Of a stretch of DNA of 64,000 bases, positions 18,147 to 27,517 are shown piece after piece (position 1 is the stretch's first letter; the number at the start of each line of letters is the position of its first letter). The notes under the pieces were generated by a model, which was not told where the DNA came from, did not search any database, and saw nothing but the letters and a program-made list of their open reading frames with translations. Source of the DNA: Verrucomicrobiales bacterium (GTDB lineage Bacteria > Verrucomicrobiota > Verrucomicrobiia > Verrucomicrobiales > DEV007); NCBI GenBank assembly GCA_012960505.1, contig DUBC01000007.1, forward strand, positions 1-64,000, given 5' to 3'. The position numbers were made by a program, and so were the translations under genes.

Positions 18147-19148
18147 TTACACTTCCCGATTAAAGATCCAACTAAATTTCCTCTGCTCGATTCTGGCTGT
18201 GCGGCGCTGACTCCGTTCAGCCAATTTCGCATAACGAGAACCTAGGAGGCATAAATAATCCTGAGCCTTCGCTGACTCGCCACTGAGTCCGGTTAAGTTT
18301 TCCACATTCCAAGTGCAGACCAAGTGTTCCATGATTTCTGAATAATGTTTGGCGGTGTAAACGCCCAACTGTTGTGCGACTATGGAGAAATTGTCGAACA
18401 AGTTTGGGTCGGCGCCATCTTGCATTAAATGAGAGGGCATTACGATTTGGGCGCGCATTAAATCACGGAACGCCAATATAGCGCCATTGGGATCTTGTTC
18501 AAAAATGTGACTAATGAAATTGGTATAGACCTTTTCATGGCGGGCTTCGTCTGCAGCAATGGCACTACAGATACCTTGTAAGTTATCATCGCCTTCCGCT
18601 CGCGCGAGTTGAGCTACATTTTTGTGCGAAACTTTGGTGGCTCGCTCCTGAAATGAGGTGTAAATAAATCCTCTATAAGGATCCTGCGCCGTACTTGGAT
18701 CAAAGCCTTTAGATAATAAATTTTGAATCGTTACTTCTACTGCACGCATATCAACTCGTCCTGTGAGGTAAAGGTATTTGTTCAGCAAATCACCGTGCCG
18801 GTTTTCTTCTGCAGTCCAACCTCGAGTCCACTGCGCCCAAGGGGTTGTGTCGGCGCCAGTTTTGTCGCTGACGCCTTCGAATCCATTGATCAATGTTTGA
18901 TACGTTGGTAGAGCCTCTTCAGTCACCATGTCTCCAACCAAAACCACGAGGACTGCGTCTGATAGACTCTTAGCGGGTTCGCGGAAAGCTTGTACGCGTT
19001 CGGCCCAATCTTCACTAGTCAAATCTGGCAACCAATCTTGGGGCTGCCAGCTTTCTTCAACTGGTTTCAAATACTGCAGCTGGCTTGAGACGAAGTCCTC
19101 CATCCCAGAGATGACTTCTTGCTTTGGCCCAGAAAAATTATTCATCAT
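18147..19148 (-). CDS. Acyl-ACP desaturase (stearoyl-ACP delta-9 type, soluble di-iron)
   Basis: The 333-residue protein belongs to the soluble plant-type acyl-ACP desaturases (FA_desaturase_2). The two ExxH motifs that hold the di-iron centre are intact: EENRH at 114-118 and DEARH at 200-204, with further glutamates near 77 ('MVTEEALPTY') and 168 ('FQERA'). The length is close to plant enzymes without their transit peptide. It introduces a cis double bond into ACP-bound fatty acids using O2 and reduced ferredoxin, adjusting membrane fluidity, so it implies an oxygen-using cell. It stands alone, convergent with the DUF1552 gene, and a long gene-poor stretch lies upstream. Confidence 0.9.
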   Translation of the reverse strand: MMNNFSGPKQEVISGMEDFVSSQLQYLKPVEESWQPQDWLPDLTSEDWAERVQAFREPAKSLSDAVLVVLVGDMVTEEALPTYQTLINGFEGVSDKTGADTTPWAQWTRGWTAEENRHGDLLNKYLYLTGRVDMRAVEVTIQNLLSKGFDPSTAQDPYRGFIYTSFQERATKVSHKNVAQLARAEGDDNLQGICSAIAADEARHEKVYTNFISHIFEQDPNGAILAFRDLMRAQIVMPSHLMQDGADPNLFDNFSIVAQQLGVYTAKHYSEIMEHLVCTWNVENLTGLSGESAKAQDYLCLLGSRYAKLAERSQRRTARIEQRKFSWIFNREV

Positions 19149-19460
19149 CAGATTGATTAACTGGAGAATGTCTCCGTGTTAAACCATATACAAAGACGGA
19201 TTACTGGCTAGTACAATAATCTGTTCTTAATGACCTATTTACTTATACTGAAAAAATAGTGTATAATTTCAAGATTGTTATGGGATTTAGTATTAAGCTG
19301 GCCTGCGATTTGTGGAGGGAATTTAATTTTTTGATCTTCTATGTGATCGGTACAGAAATTGAATCTACATCCTATATGACTGGGTCTGGTCTTTTCTTTA
19401 ATTTCGATTGTTGTGACAATCATTCACACATCTAGAGGATTGTTATAGTCTAGTTGAAGA
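19149..19460. other. Gap with no recognisable gene
   Basis: These 312 bases lie between the start of the desaturase gene and a DUF1552 fragment. The sequence is AT-rich and has stops in all frames. The desaturase promoter must lie at its left end, but no clear -35/-10 pair stands out. I recognise no RNA or protein remnant in it. Confidence 0.5.
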
Positions 19461-19569
19461 AGGATCGATTTCATGTTTCGGCCTTTGCTAGGCTACTTGA
19501 ACGTATAGATCAGATCAAAGAAGTTAACGGTACCACGTTATTTGATAATACCATCTTTACGCTCGGTGC
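19461..19569 (+). pseudogene. Fragment of a second DUF1552 gene
   Basis: These 109 bases align without gaps to 17821-17929 inside the DUF1552 gene (constant offset 1640), at roughly 80 % identity by eye, including the exact shared stretch 'gataataccatctttacg'. In the intact gene this stretch encodes 'FHVSAFARLLERMDQIKEIN' and the following TTLLDNTIFTLG. The fragment contains a substitution pattern of a diverged paralogue rather than a fresh copy, and it has no start or end. It is a relic of another member of the family. Confidence 0.8.
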
Positions 19570-19686
19570 GCGTTTGAAGTTGTCGCTATCGTCCGTGCAG
19601 TGAATGTGGTGCTTATGCGGTTTTGGGGGGTATGTTTACGGTTACAGCATGAAGACGCTATATATTGATCTATTTGCATTTTTATT

Positions 19687-19830
19687 CTCTGGAAGACTTG
19701 GCCGTGGCGACAGATGTATTACGAAGGTTCCTCGGGATACAGCGACGTCTGCGTCCTTCCTGACGGGCGCGTGGCGGTCCTCTTCGAGAAGGACGGCAAG
19801 AGCAAGTTGGGCTTTATAATTGTTTCCGCC
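19687..19830 (+). pseudogene. Sialidase-like (BNR) C-terminal fragment
   Basis: In one frame this stretch reads 'WKTWPWRQMYYEGSSGYSDV' followed by CVLPDGRVAVLFEKDG. This matches the last BNR/Asp-box part of secreted sialidases, whose usual pattern is GG-TWP, then a loop, then 'YSDL.VLPDG..G.LYE'. The frame stays open to 19959 but the later part looks unrelated. There is no N-terminal part. The bases are clearly richer in G+C than the surroundings, so the fragment came from a gene of different composition. The family assignment rests on one motif only. Confidence 0.5.
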
Positions 19831-19969
19831 CCGCCGGCACAATTGGCCGGTGCGTTGGCGGGCATCTCCAGAAACCGTCCAACGAAAAGTCTGCTGATTA
19901 TCATGTTTGGGTTCCTTTTAAATCCATTTAGATTTAATTCTTCGCACTTCAATCGATAAGGAGATGATC

Positions 19970-21550
19970 CTAATCAGTGTCACTTTTCGGTAATTCTTTC
20001 CAGATCTTCTTTTCCATTTTTTCCAGATCCGAAAGTGATTTTTTTAAATCTTCAGGAAACCATCTTGGCTTGCCTCTGATATGACTGCGGCTACTGGGTT
20101 GGGTCTGGCGGTTACCATAAAGAAAAGCCCAGTTAGTAGGTAACCAGTATTGACGCCATAAGGCGTTTTTAGAAACGATCGTCCCGCGTAAGGTTTCGTT
20201 GCCGGTAGAGAGTTGCGATGAAAATCCAAGTTGCCTTGCGATTGCTTCAGCCGCGAGGCGGTGACCTTCAGTGGAGAGCATCTGACCGTCACTAGTAACC
20301 GGATTACCTTTAAGTTCAGCAAACAAATCGACCACAGGTAAACCTCGATTATTGGCAAGTTCACGAATTGTGACAACATATTCAGCGAGATTTGTGTTAA
20401 GCTCTTCGGAGTCCAAGCCGATGCCGAGTGGATCCTCAAAGGGAGCCGGAGTGATAAGCGCTACGCGTCCAGTATAATCGTCAAGTTGGTTGAGGATTGC
20501 TTCGTAAGATGTGCGGAAACTCTCAGGACTTTTTTCACTGCCAGTTTCCAGTGACTCCATCTTGCCGAACCAGAGGAAGATAGTGTCGGCGGCAATCGTG
20601 GGTCGGTGATCAGCTTCACCGTAACTGGGCTTGGAAACACTAAAGAAATTTCGTGGACGTTGTTGTTGGTAAACCGTGTCCGCAGGCCAGGCCATGTTGC
20701 GAAAACTCAGTTGATGTTTTGGGTGCTTTGCTGAGATGAGAGTCTCGATCCAACCGTAACGGCTACTTTCAGCAGCATTTGCCCCGCCGAGAAGGATGAT
20801 AGTCTGATCACCTGTAATTTTGAAGCCTTTAGCAAATGCGGGTACAGGCTTAGCTGGCCTAGTGAGCGGACGAAGGAAAGCATGAATCTTAGCATGTTTA
20901 TTGAGCGCATTCAAATTCGCTCCAGGGGCATAGTGCCACAGATTGGCGAGGGGAACCGTTTCCTTTCCCAATTCAAGGAAGAGTTGCTCTGGTTTTCCGG
21001 CGATGCCTCCGGGAGCACCGTGGTCCATGACTCGTACTGCAATCGTGTTCTTTCCAGTTTTTAGGAGACCTGCAGGAACGGGATAGTTGCGTACCGTGTA
21101 ATGGTGGCCGGGGTTTTCGTAGCCACCGACCCGCGTGCCGTTGACCCAAGTGACGTCCATGTCATCGATTTGGCCGAGATGCAGGATGGCTTTGGACTTG
21201 GCCTGTTCGGGGGAAAGCTCGATGGTTTTACGAAACCAAACTACTCCATCGAAGTTAGGCAACTGAGCAGTGTCAAAATGACTGGGAATTTTCATGGTCT
21301 TCCACTTGGAGTGATTAAATGCCGTCTTGGTCCAAGCTTCGCCTTGGGAGCCTGGATCAACTGCCATAATTAACCTCGTCCAGTGGGGCAATGGTGTAGA
21401 GTTTGGCTCTTTGGGTGAGGGTTTCGATTCGGCAACTTCGTGCAAGGCGCAAACTCCGACAATAATTAGCAAGGAAGCCAGAAGGGATGCCAGAAGGGAT
21501 ACCAATGGCGTTGTAACCTGAATGAAATAAACCAATGGATGCATCTTCAT
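19970..21550 (-). CDS. Secreted SGNH/GDSL-like protein with N-terminal sugar-binding-type jelly roll
   Basis: The product has 526 residues. A hydrophobic N-terminal segment (about 8-38) contains a doubled LLAS unit from a 12-bp tandem repeat. Residues about 50-200 are a galactose-binding-like jelly roll as in sialate O-acetylesterases ('GVVWFRKTIELS', 'VTWVNGTRVGG', 'GKNTIAVRVMDHGAPGG'). Residues about 245-450 are an SGNH-like domain ('LSFRNMAWPADTV', 'ADTIFLWFGKMES', 'LSTEGHRLAAEAIA'). The first block reads 'ILLGGANAAES', so the usual GDS serine nucleophile is not evident. The ATG overlaps the TGA of the PVC-type heme gene (ATGA, 21547-21550), so translation of the two is coupled. It is probably periplasmic. 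Confidence 0.75.
   Translation of the reverse strand: MKMHPLVYFIQVTTPLVSLLASLLASLLIIVGVCALHEVAESKPSPKEPNSTPLPHWTRLIMAVDPGSQGEAWTKTAFNHSKWKTMKIPSHFDTAQLPNFDGVVWFRKTIELSPEQAKSKAILHLGQIDDMDVTWVNGTRVGGYENPGHHYTVRNYPVPAGLLKTGKNTIAVRVMDHGAPGGIAGKPEQLFLELGKETVPLANLWHYAPGANLNALNKHAKIHAFLRPLTRPAKPVPAFAKGFKITGDQTIILLGGANAAESSRYGWIETLISAKHPKHQLSFRNMAWPADTVYQQQRPRNFFSVSKPSYGEADHRPTIAADTIFLWFGKMESLETGSEKSPESFRTSYEAILNQLDDYTGRVALITPAPFEDPLGIGLDSEELNTNLAEYVVTIRELANNRGLPVVDLFAELKGNPVTSDGQMLSTEGHRLAAEAIARQLGFSSQLSTGNETLRGTIVSKNALWRQYWLPTNWAFLYGNRQTQPSSRSHIRGKPRWFPEDLKKSLSDLEKMEKKIWKELPKSDTD
21477..21500. repeat. Perfect 12-bp tandem duplication
   Basis: The unit gccagaagggat occurs twice in direct tandem, inside the signal region of the SGNH-like gene. 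On the coding strand it yields the repeated LLAS motif and lengthens the hydrophobic segment by four residues. It looks like replication slippage. Confidence 0.9.
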
Positions 21551-24549
21551 GATTTCGGTTTTTTCACGGTCTCAAGAGTGCTGAGGTATTTAATCAGATC
21601 TCGCAATTCTGTGCGTGTCAGGTTAGCTGTGAGTTGCGGTGGCATCACGGTAACGCCTTTGGTCCGTTGCTTTATGTTGTCAATTTGCAGGGTGGCGATT
21701 TTACCGGTGGTGAGATCGCGGATACGTAGCACAGTTTTATCTTCACTGTGAGCGAAGCCGTTTAATACCCGGCCATCCTTTGTTAATACTGTGGTTGCCT
21801 GATAACCTTCTTTAATTTGCCGGTCAGGCCAAAGTACCGATTCTATGATAATATCCACCGGTAGCCCCGCCGCCAATGCTGTGAGGTTTGGTCCCTTTAG
21901 GGTCGTGACAGTACCCTCTATGCCGTCCACCGCATGACACGCTGTACAACTGATGATCGGTAACTGGAATATTTTCTTACCGTTCACTGCATCACCTTCA
22001 TTTAGTGCTTCTTTGGCTAGCTCGGCAACATAGTCAGGATTGTATTTCTGTGTAGTGACCTTGAGGCCAATGATCTTATTGAGCAATTCAGTGAGTTTTG
22101 GTTCATTGCGCCCGGTGCTGTTGAGCCAGCGAAGCATGAGTTTAGCGGTGTCAGCAGAGATTGTTTCCGTAGCTAGCGTGGCTACAAGTTCATCAGTGCC
22201 TCTGGTGCGTTGAAGTAGAGCTGAGAGTAATGGCTCGATTTCTTTCGCTTCAACCTTTGTGAGGAGTGAAGCAGTTAATGATGCAGCCCGTTTGACATCA
22301 CGCGTGGCAAGGCTTCCTATTGCCCCAGCGCGAATGGTGGGAGGGGTTTCTAATGCCGTTAATTTCTCAAGTGTTTTAATGATAGCCGGATCACTCATTG
22401 AGCCGAGTGCTTTAATGGCTGCTAGGCGCAGTGGTAAGTTCTCGGGTCGGTCAGTGGCGATTGAAGTTATTGTTGCACTGTGTTCATTGAGTGCCCACAA
22501 GCCACTGAGCCGGATAGCTTCAATGCGGATAGTGTTGTCTTGGCTCCCTAGGGCTGGACTAATTAATCGGACGGCATCGGCGGGTGCTTTCAGGCTACGT
22601 ACACGCGCGGAGTCAGTCAGGGCCAATAATACTTCCGGCTTATCAATACCAATTTTCAGTGCTAGCCCTGCATCGGCAGAGTTTCCGATACCAGCTAGAA
22701 GTGCAATTAATTTAGTGATTTCTTCAGGTTTTAGTTTTTCGCTCGCTAGTTTTTGACGTATTACCTCTGCCACTTCATTTCCACCGATTGTGCTCACCAC
22801 ACGTAACAGGTGTGAGGATTGGTTGAATTGTAGATTCCCGGCCATTAATGCTGGCTTCCAATGAGTGGCAAGAGCATGGACTGCTTGAGTGAAGGCGAAG
22901 TCTATAAAGCGGTCTTTTGGACCGTCAGTTGCCTGGGCGGCAATAATGATCGAGTCAGCTTCTCGAATGTCGCTGGCAGAGACGATTGCCTCAAGGCGAA
23001 CGCGGGAGTGTTTGTCGGTTGCGCTGTTTTCTAAGAGAGCCAGAGGGTCTTCGAGTAGGTGATGCCAGCGGCCGATAACGCGTGTGGCATAGGCGCGGGC
23101 GCGATGATCCTTTGCTGCCAGTAGTCGTTTTAGTAGTGAGAGGTTCACTACTTCGTGGGACTCGAACACCCCAATTGCCTCGAAGAGCTTGTGTTCGAGT
23201 CTTGGATCATCAGGCTTAAGTCCATTTATCCATTTTCGGATTGCGGTAATGACCTCGAGTTTAGGTAGGTCCATGAGACGCAGTTTGGCGAGTTTACGGG
23301 TGCGCCGCAGCGGTGCACCGAGTTGCTCACAAAGTTCCAAGACTTTCATTTTGGCCAGTGAGGGAGGCTTCAATAGCGGGTTTCCCTTGGCACTAATGCG
23401 CCATATTCGACCATGATCTTTGTCTCGGTTGGGATGTCGCAACGAGGCCTGGTAATGTCCAATGATGGGGTTGAACCAGTCGGCCACATACAGGGCACCG
23501 TCGGGACCGATGTTTAGGTCTACTGGGCGGAAAGCGTTGTGCGAAGAAGTGAGTAGGGGTGCGAGTGTTGTTAATTTATGTCCAGCTCCATCGGTTGAGG
23601 GGCGAAGTCGAGCAATGTTGCGTGCGAAATATCCAGCAATTAGGAAGTCTCCCTGCAGGTCTTTTGGAAGATGCGGTGAGTCGACAATATTAATTGCCAT
23701 TGACTTGATCTTAGTTGCGCCAATCTGCATTGCTCCGCCCCAGTAACCACCGGCAATGTGGTCGGTATGAACCATGCTCGGCAGCAGTTCACTGACTTCA
23801 CCACCGTTGCTCTTAATGAAGGGTTCTCCCCAGTCACCAAATGCAAAGCCCCATGGGTTGCCACCACCCGAAGTGCGTCGATAACTGTGCAGCTGACGGC
23901 GAAGTGGCCGGAGGCGCCAAGAGCCGTGCTCATCCAGTCGACGAATGCCCCATGGTGTCTCTACGCGTGAAAAACAGTGTAGTCCCTGGCAAAAAAGTAA
24001 CTCTCCACCGGGTGTCCATGCGAAGGAGTTGATGTTCTGATGCGTGTCGCCAGTGCCGAAACCAGTAAATAGAATTTCCTTTTGGTCGGCTTTGCCGTTC
24101 CCGTTTGTGTCTTTGACATGGATTAGGTCACGGCCGTTACCTATATATGCGCCACCGTGTCCCAGAGCGAACCCGGTTGGCATGTTTAGCCCGTCGGCGA
24201 AGGTGGAGATTTTATCTGCTTTGCCGTCTCCATCGGTATCTTCAAGGATGATTAGTTTATCGTCTGGTTTTGTGCCCGGCTTTAACTGTGGATATGCCCA
24301 GGTGCACAACACCCAGAGACGCCCGCGTGGATCCCAGCGGAAACAGATAGGGTTCGCAATGCCCATGCTTTCATCGGCAAAAAGGTTAATCTGGAGACGC
24401 GAGTCAATCGAGAAGGAGGCTAATTCGGCTTGAGGTGAGTTATTCTTCTCTGGAGGGGAAACAGAGAGAGGATTTTGCCCACGAGTTGAAATGCCCGTTG
24501 CCAGAAGAATAACCAAAAAGAGTCCAAACCGTGTTATTGTAGTCAACAT
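21547..24549 (-). CDS. PVC-type heme-binding propeller/HEAT-repeat/cytochrome c protein
   Basis: I choose ATG 24549 (MLTTITRFGLFLVILLATG, a good signal peptide), giving 1000 residues; the longer frame would run into the tRNA gene. An N-terminal membrane-bound-dehydrogenase-like propeller ('FRWDPRGRLWVLCTWAYPQL', 'ILEDTDGDGKADKI', 'DGLNMPTGFALGHGGAYIGN') fills about residues 30-415. HEAT-like repeats cover about 420-850. A cytochrome c domain ('GKKIFQLPIISCTACHAVDG') and the closing 'GYQATTVLTKDGRVLNGFAH' block follow. This is the multi-domain PVC heme protein known only from this superphylum; it probably oxidises sugars or polymers in the periplasm. It is coupled to the SGNH-like gene downstream. 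Confidence 0.88.
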   Translation of the reverse strand: MLTTITRFGLFLVILLATGISTRGQNPLSVSPPEKNNSPQAELASFSIDSRLQINLFADESMGIANPICFRWDPRGRLWVLCTWAYPQLKPGTKPDDKLIILEDTDGDGKADKISTFADGLNMPTGFALGHGGAYIGNGRDLIHVKDTNGNGKADQKEILFTGFGTGDTHQNINSFAWTPGGELLFCQGLHCFSRVETPWGIRRLDEHGSWRLRPLRRQLHSYRRTSGGGNPWGFAFGDWGEPFIKSNGGEVSELLPSMVHTDHIAGGYWGGAMQIGATKIKSMAINIVDSPHLPKDLQGDFLIAGYFARNIARLRPSTDGAGHKLTTLAPLLTSSHNAFRPVDLNIGPDGALYVADWFNPIIGHYQASLRHPNRDKDHGRIWRISAKGNPLLKPPSLAKMKVLELCEQLGAPLRRTRKLAKLRLMDLPKLEVITAIRKWINGLKPDDPRLEHKLFEAIGVFESHEVVNLSLLKRLLAAKDHRARAYATRVIGRWHHLLEDPLALLENSATDKHSRVRLEAIVSASDIREADSIIIAAQATDGPKDRFIDFAFTQAVHALATHWKPALMAGNLQFNQSSHLLRVVSTIGGNEVAEVIRQKLASEKLKPEEITKLIALLAGIGNSADAGLALKIGIDKPEVLLALTDSARVRSLKAPADAVRLISPALGSQDNTIRIEAIRLSGLWALNEHSATITSIATDRPENLPLRLAAIKALGSMSDPAIIKTLEKLTALETPPTIRAGAIGSLATRDVKRAASLTASLLTKVEAKEIEPLLSALLQRTRGTDELVATLATETISADTAKLMLRWLNSTGRNEPKLTELLNKIIGLKVTTQKYNPDYVAELAKEALNEGDAVNGKKIFQLPIISCTACHAVDGIEGTVTTLKGPNLTALAAGLPVDIIIESVLWPDRQIKEGYQATTVLTKDGRVLNGFAHSEDKTVLRIRDLTTGKIATLQIDNIKQRTKGVTVMPPQLTANLTRTELRDLIKYLSTLETVKKPKS

Positions 24550-24561
24550 GTAACCTAAAAG

Positions 24562-24645
<84 letters not shown>

Positions 24646-24720
24646 ATTATTTATGAATCTTAAATTCTGAGTTGAGAATCTGCAACGTGCTTGGCAATCG
24701 ATCAAGTATATCTTTTTAAC

Positions 24721-25068
24721 TTACTTTAACTTGGAAATGTCAGTTCTTTGTGGAGTAGCTTCACAGATCTGACGCCATCCTGGAAAACGCCATTTGTTGG
24801 GAAAATCACGGCATTGTTTGGGTTTTGATCGATGTACTTTACAGGAATTTCCTTCAAGAAATATACAGGATCCGTCAGATTTCTCAGACAAAGTTAAACC
24901 TGATCGAGACTGACGTAATTTAGTGAAATTTTGTATAAATTCATTTTCACTACAGCCTAGATTTTTTGACATTTTGCTGATTTCACTTTGGCTGAGTGGA
25001 ACTTCTCCAGGCCATTGGCAGCAATTACCGCACCTATCGCATTTATATTTAATTGTGGCGGTTTGCAT
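24721..25068 (-). CDS. YkgJ-family cysteine-cluster protein
   Basis: The 115-residue cytoplasmic protein has the YkgJ/zinc- or iron-chelating cluster: 'CDRCGNCCQWPGE' at about 10-22, then CIFLEGNSCKVH near 68-79 and 'KPKQCRDFP' near 82-90. The spacing of the eight or so cysteines fits the family, which probably binds an Fe-S or zinc site. No enzymatic function is established. The gene stands alone between the tRNA and the mre promoter region. Confidence 0.85.
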   Translation of the reverse strand: MQTATIKYKCDRCGNCCQWPGEVPLSQSEISKMSKNLGCSENEFIQNFTKLRQSRSGLTLSEKSDGSCIFLEGNSCKVHRSKPKQCRDFPNKWRFPGWRQICEATPQRTDISKLK

Positions 25069-25424
25069 GTATTAAGTTTATTTCAAAATGTTCAAAGGTG
25101 TGAGATTGATTTCTACTGATAAAACAAATCAAATTGTGTTGTTTTTGAATAGATAAATATGATAAATAATAACGTAAGTCTCTGAATGTTAGTGTAATAT
25201 ATGATTATTTCTCTGAATTCATTTGTATATCATTTTTATTACATTGCTAGACAAGAGGACGGGGCAGAATAAAAAAGTCTACAATATCTTTATTTTTAAG
25301 TTTTCTTAATTGGATTTGTTAGTTAATAATAAAGTATCCTGATTTATTCACGAATAATTAGGGCTCTATTTCATATGATAAACGATTCTATCAATGGCCT
25401 ACATTCTTAGCTGACAATTAAATT
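25069..25424. other. Long AT-rich upstream region of the mre cluster
   Basis: These 356 bases separate two divergent units. They are very AT-rich with several runs of A and T and a short G-rich patch (ggacggggcag, 25257-25267). Promoters for both the cysteine-cluster gene and mreB must lie here, but no -35/-10 pair is distinct enough to name. No protein or RNA gene is recognised. Confidence 0.5.
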
Positions 25425-26483
25425 TTGAATATTTTCCATAAACTTTTTGGCCTACTAAATATGGATATTGGTATCGATTTGGGTACCGCAAATACTTTGG
25501 TCTATCTTAAGGATGAGGGTATTAAAGTTCGAGAACCTTCAGTCGTTGCTGTTAAGACAGGCACAACTGAGGTAGTTGCGGTGGGCTATGAGGCGAAGCG
25601 AATGTTGGGTAGGACACCTGATACGATATCAGCTATTAGACCATTGAGGGATGGGGTAATAGCTGATTTTGAGATTACGGAAGCTATGCTTAAGCATTTC
25701 ATTAAGAAGGCAAGGACTAAGGTGAAGGGTAATAAGACAAAGCTCATTAGGGCTTCAAGAATTAGAGTCGTCATTGCTGTTCCATCAGGAATCACAGAAG
25801 TGGAAAAGAGAGCAGTTAAGGATTCAGCAAAGCAGGCAGGCGCTGATGAGGTTTATTTAATTGAGGAGCCTATGGCGGCTGCAATTGGTGTGGGGCTTCC
25901 TATACAGGATGCGAGCGGTAACATGATTGTAGATATTGGAGGGGGAACAACTGAAGTGGCAGTCATTTCTTTGTCTGGAATTGTTCAGAGTAGGAGCCTT
26001 AGGGTTGGAGGTGATAAACTTGATGAATCAATCATTGCTTATATGAAGCGTAAATATAATTTAATGATTGGTGAGCGGACTGCTGAGATGGTTAAGATTC
26101 AAATAGGATCAGCTACTGCACTTGAACAAGAATCAACAATGGATGTTAAGGGGCGCGATCTTGTTGATGGATTACCTAAGACTATAGAGGTGTCCTCGAC
26201 AGAGATTCGTGAAGCGATGGCAGAGCCTTTGGCCGCCATACTTGGTTCCATTAAAGAGGCATTAGAGAGGTGTCCTCCTGAATTGGCTGCGGACCTGATT
26301 GATCGAGGAATTATGTTGGCAGGTGGAGGCGCTTTATTGGGTGGGCTTGATGTATGGTTGACAGAACAGACCGGTCTTCCGACTCACCTTTCTGAGGACC
26401 CTCTTACTGCAGTGGTCGAGGGGACTGGTCGAGTGCTAAGTGAAGTTTCATATATAAAGAAAATGACCTCGGGTGGTATATAA
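25425..26483 (+). CDS. mreB: Rod-shape-determining actin-like protein MreB
   Basis: This is a 352-residue actin homologue. The TTG start gives 'MNIFHKLFGLLNMDIGIDLG', with the membrane-binding amphipathic N-terminus expected of MreB. Nucleotide-binding motifs are intact: phosphate 1 'DIGIDLGTANTLVY' (14-27), phosphate 2 'IVDIGGGTTEVAVIS' near 168, adenosine motif 'IMLAGGGALLGGLD' near 292. MreB polymerises under the inner membrane and directs lateral wall synthesis through MreC, MreD, RodZ and PBP2. It is the first gene of a tight cluster with mreC, mreD and mrdA. Length and order are normal. Confidence 0.97.
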   Translation: MNIFHKLFGLLNMDIGIDLGTANTLVYLKDEGIKVREPSVVAVKTGTTEVVAVGYEAKRMLGRTPDTISAIRPLRDGVIADFEITEAMLKHFIKKARTKVKGNKTKLIRASRIRVVIAVPSGITEVEKRAVKDSAKQAGADEVYLIEEPMAAAIGVGLPIQDASGNMIVDIGGGTTEVAVISLSGIVQSRSLRVGGDKLDESIIAYMKRKYNLMIGERTAEMVKIQIGSATALEQESTMDVKGRDLVDGLPKTIEVSSTEIREAMAEPLAAILGSIKEALERCPPELAADLIDRGIMLAGGGALLGGLDVWLTEQTGLPTHLSEDPLTAVVEGTGRVLSEVSYIKKMTSGGI

Positions 26484-26521
26484 ATACGGAAAGAAGTATT
26501 TAAATTGTTAAATTTTGAGCA

Positions 26522-27517
26522 ATGAAGAAGTCCAATCTTGTAGCTCTTGTAATATTTTCATTGGCAATGGTTTGGGTTTTTACTCTTGATAATAAAGGAG
26601 TTCATTCAGTTCAGTCCAAAATCCTTGGAGTTTTCGGGCTCGCTCATGAAACTGTTGTTAATCTTACTTACGATGAGGACGTTATTAATGGCGAGCCTAT
26701 TTCTGCTAACGAGCTTTATCGGAAATATGAAAAGGAGCAGCTAGCGTTGCGCTATAATAAGTTACTGAAGGAGCTTTTTGAGTTGAGAGCCTGGCAAGGG
26801 CGCATTGATTTTCTTAGGGAGGAGAATATAGAGTTAAAAAGATCTCTTAATTTTGTTGAGTATACAGGAAAGCAGAACCAGCAATTAATTGCTGCTCGTG
26901 TCATAAAAAGACAGAGCAGTAGCTGGTGGAGGACTTTTATTATTGATAAAGGGTATGAAGACGGAGTGGTGATTAATAGTCCAGTAATAACTCCAGTTGC
27001 AGTTGATCGAGCGGATCAAGTTGAGGGTGCATTAGTTGGAAAAATTGCTTCAGTGGGGAAAGGACAATCAACTGTAGTGCTGGTAACGGATGTTGAATGC
27101 AAAGTAAGCGCCTATGTACATGGCGTTTTTGCGAAATCGTCTGACAAGGGCCAAAGAGTTCAAGGGATACTTTCTGGTGCTCCTGGTGCTGGGAGGGAGG
27201 TTACTCATCTATTGCTTCAAAATTTACCTAAGGAGGCTGATAGATATGGAGTTTCTGCTGGAGCTAAGGTTTATTCTTCAGGAGTTGGGAATTCCGAAAC
27301 TAAAGGCATTTTTCCTCCTGGGCTTATGCTTGGATACGTTAAGGAATTTGAGGTTAGAGAATTCGACGCTGTTGCGCGTGTGCAGCCGGTTATTAATTTC
27401 AATCAGCTTAGCTATGTTTTTATTTTAGTGCCAATATCGACTCAAGAGATTAAGGGGCAGGCTTCATTTATTCGTAAATCGCAGTCAAATTCGAATAGAC
27501 TTCCTAACGAAAATTAA
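26522..27517 (+). CDS. mreC: Rod-shape-determining protein MreC
   Basis: The 331-residue protein is a bitopic membrane protein: transmembrane segment at about 5-21, then a coiled coil at about 60-115 ('KYEKEQLALRYNKLLKELFE', 'LREENIELKRSL'), then the MreC double beta-barrel domain ('ARVIKRQSSSWWRTFIIDKG', 'GLMLGYVKEFEVREFD'). It links MreB in the cytoplasm to PBP2 in the periplasm. It lies 38 bp after mreB, and its TAA overlaps the mreD ATG by one base. Confidence 0.95.
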   Translation: MKKSNLVALVIFSLAMVWVFTLDNKGVHSVQSKILGVFGLAHETVVNLTYDEDVINGEPISANELYRKYEKEQLALRYNKLLKELFELRAWQGRIDFLREENIELKRSLNFVEYTGKQNQQLIAARVIKRQSSSWWRTFIIDKGYEDGVVINSPVITPVAVDRADQVEGALVGKIASVGKGQSTVVLVTDVECKVSAYVHGVFAKSSDKGQRVQGILSGAPGAGREVTHLLLQNLPKEADRYGVSAGAKVYSSGVGNSETKGIFPPGLMLGYVKEFEVREFDAVARVQPVINFNQLSYVFILVPISTQEIKGQASFIRKSQSNSNRLPNEN

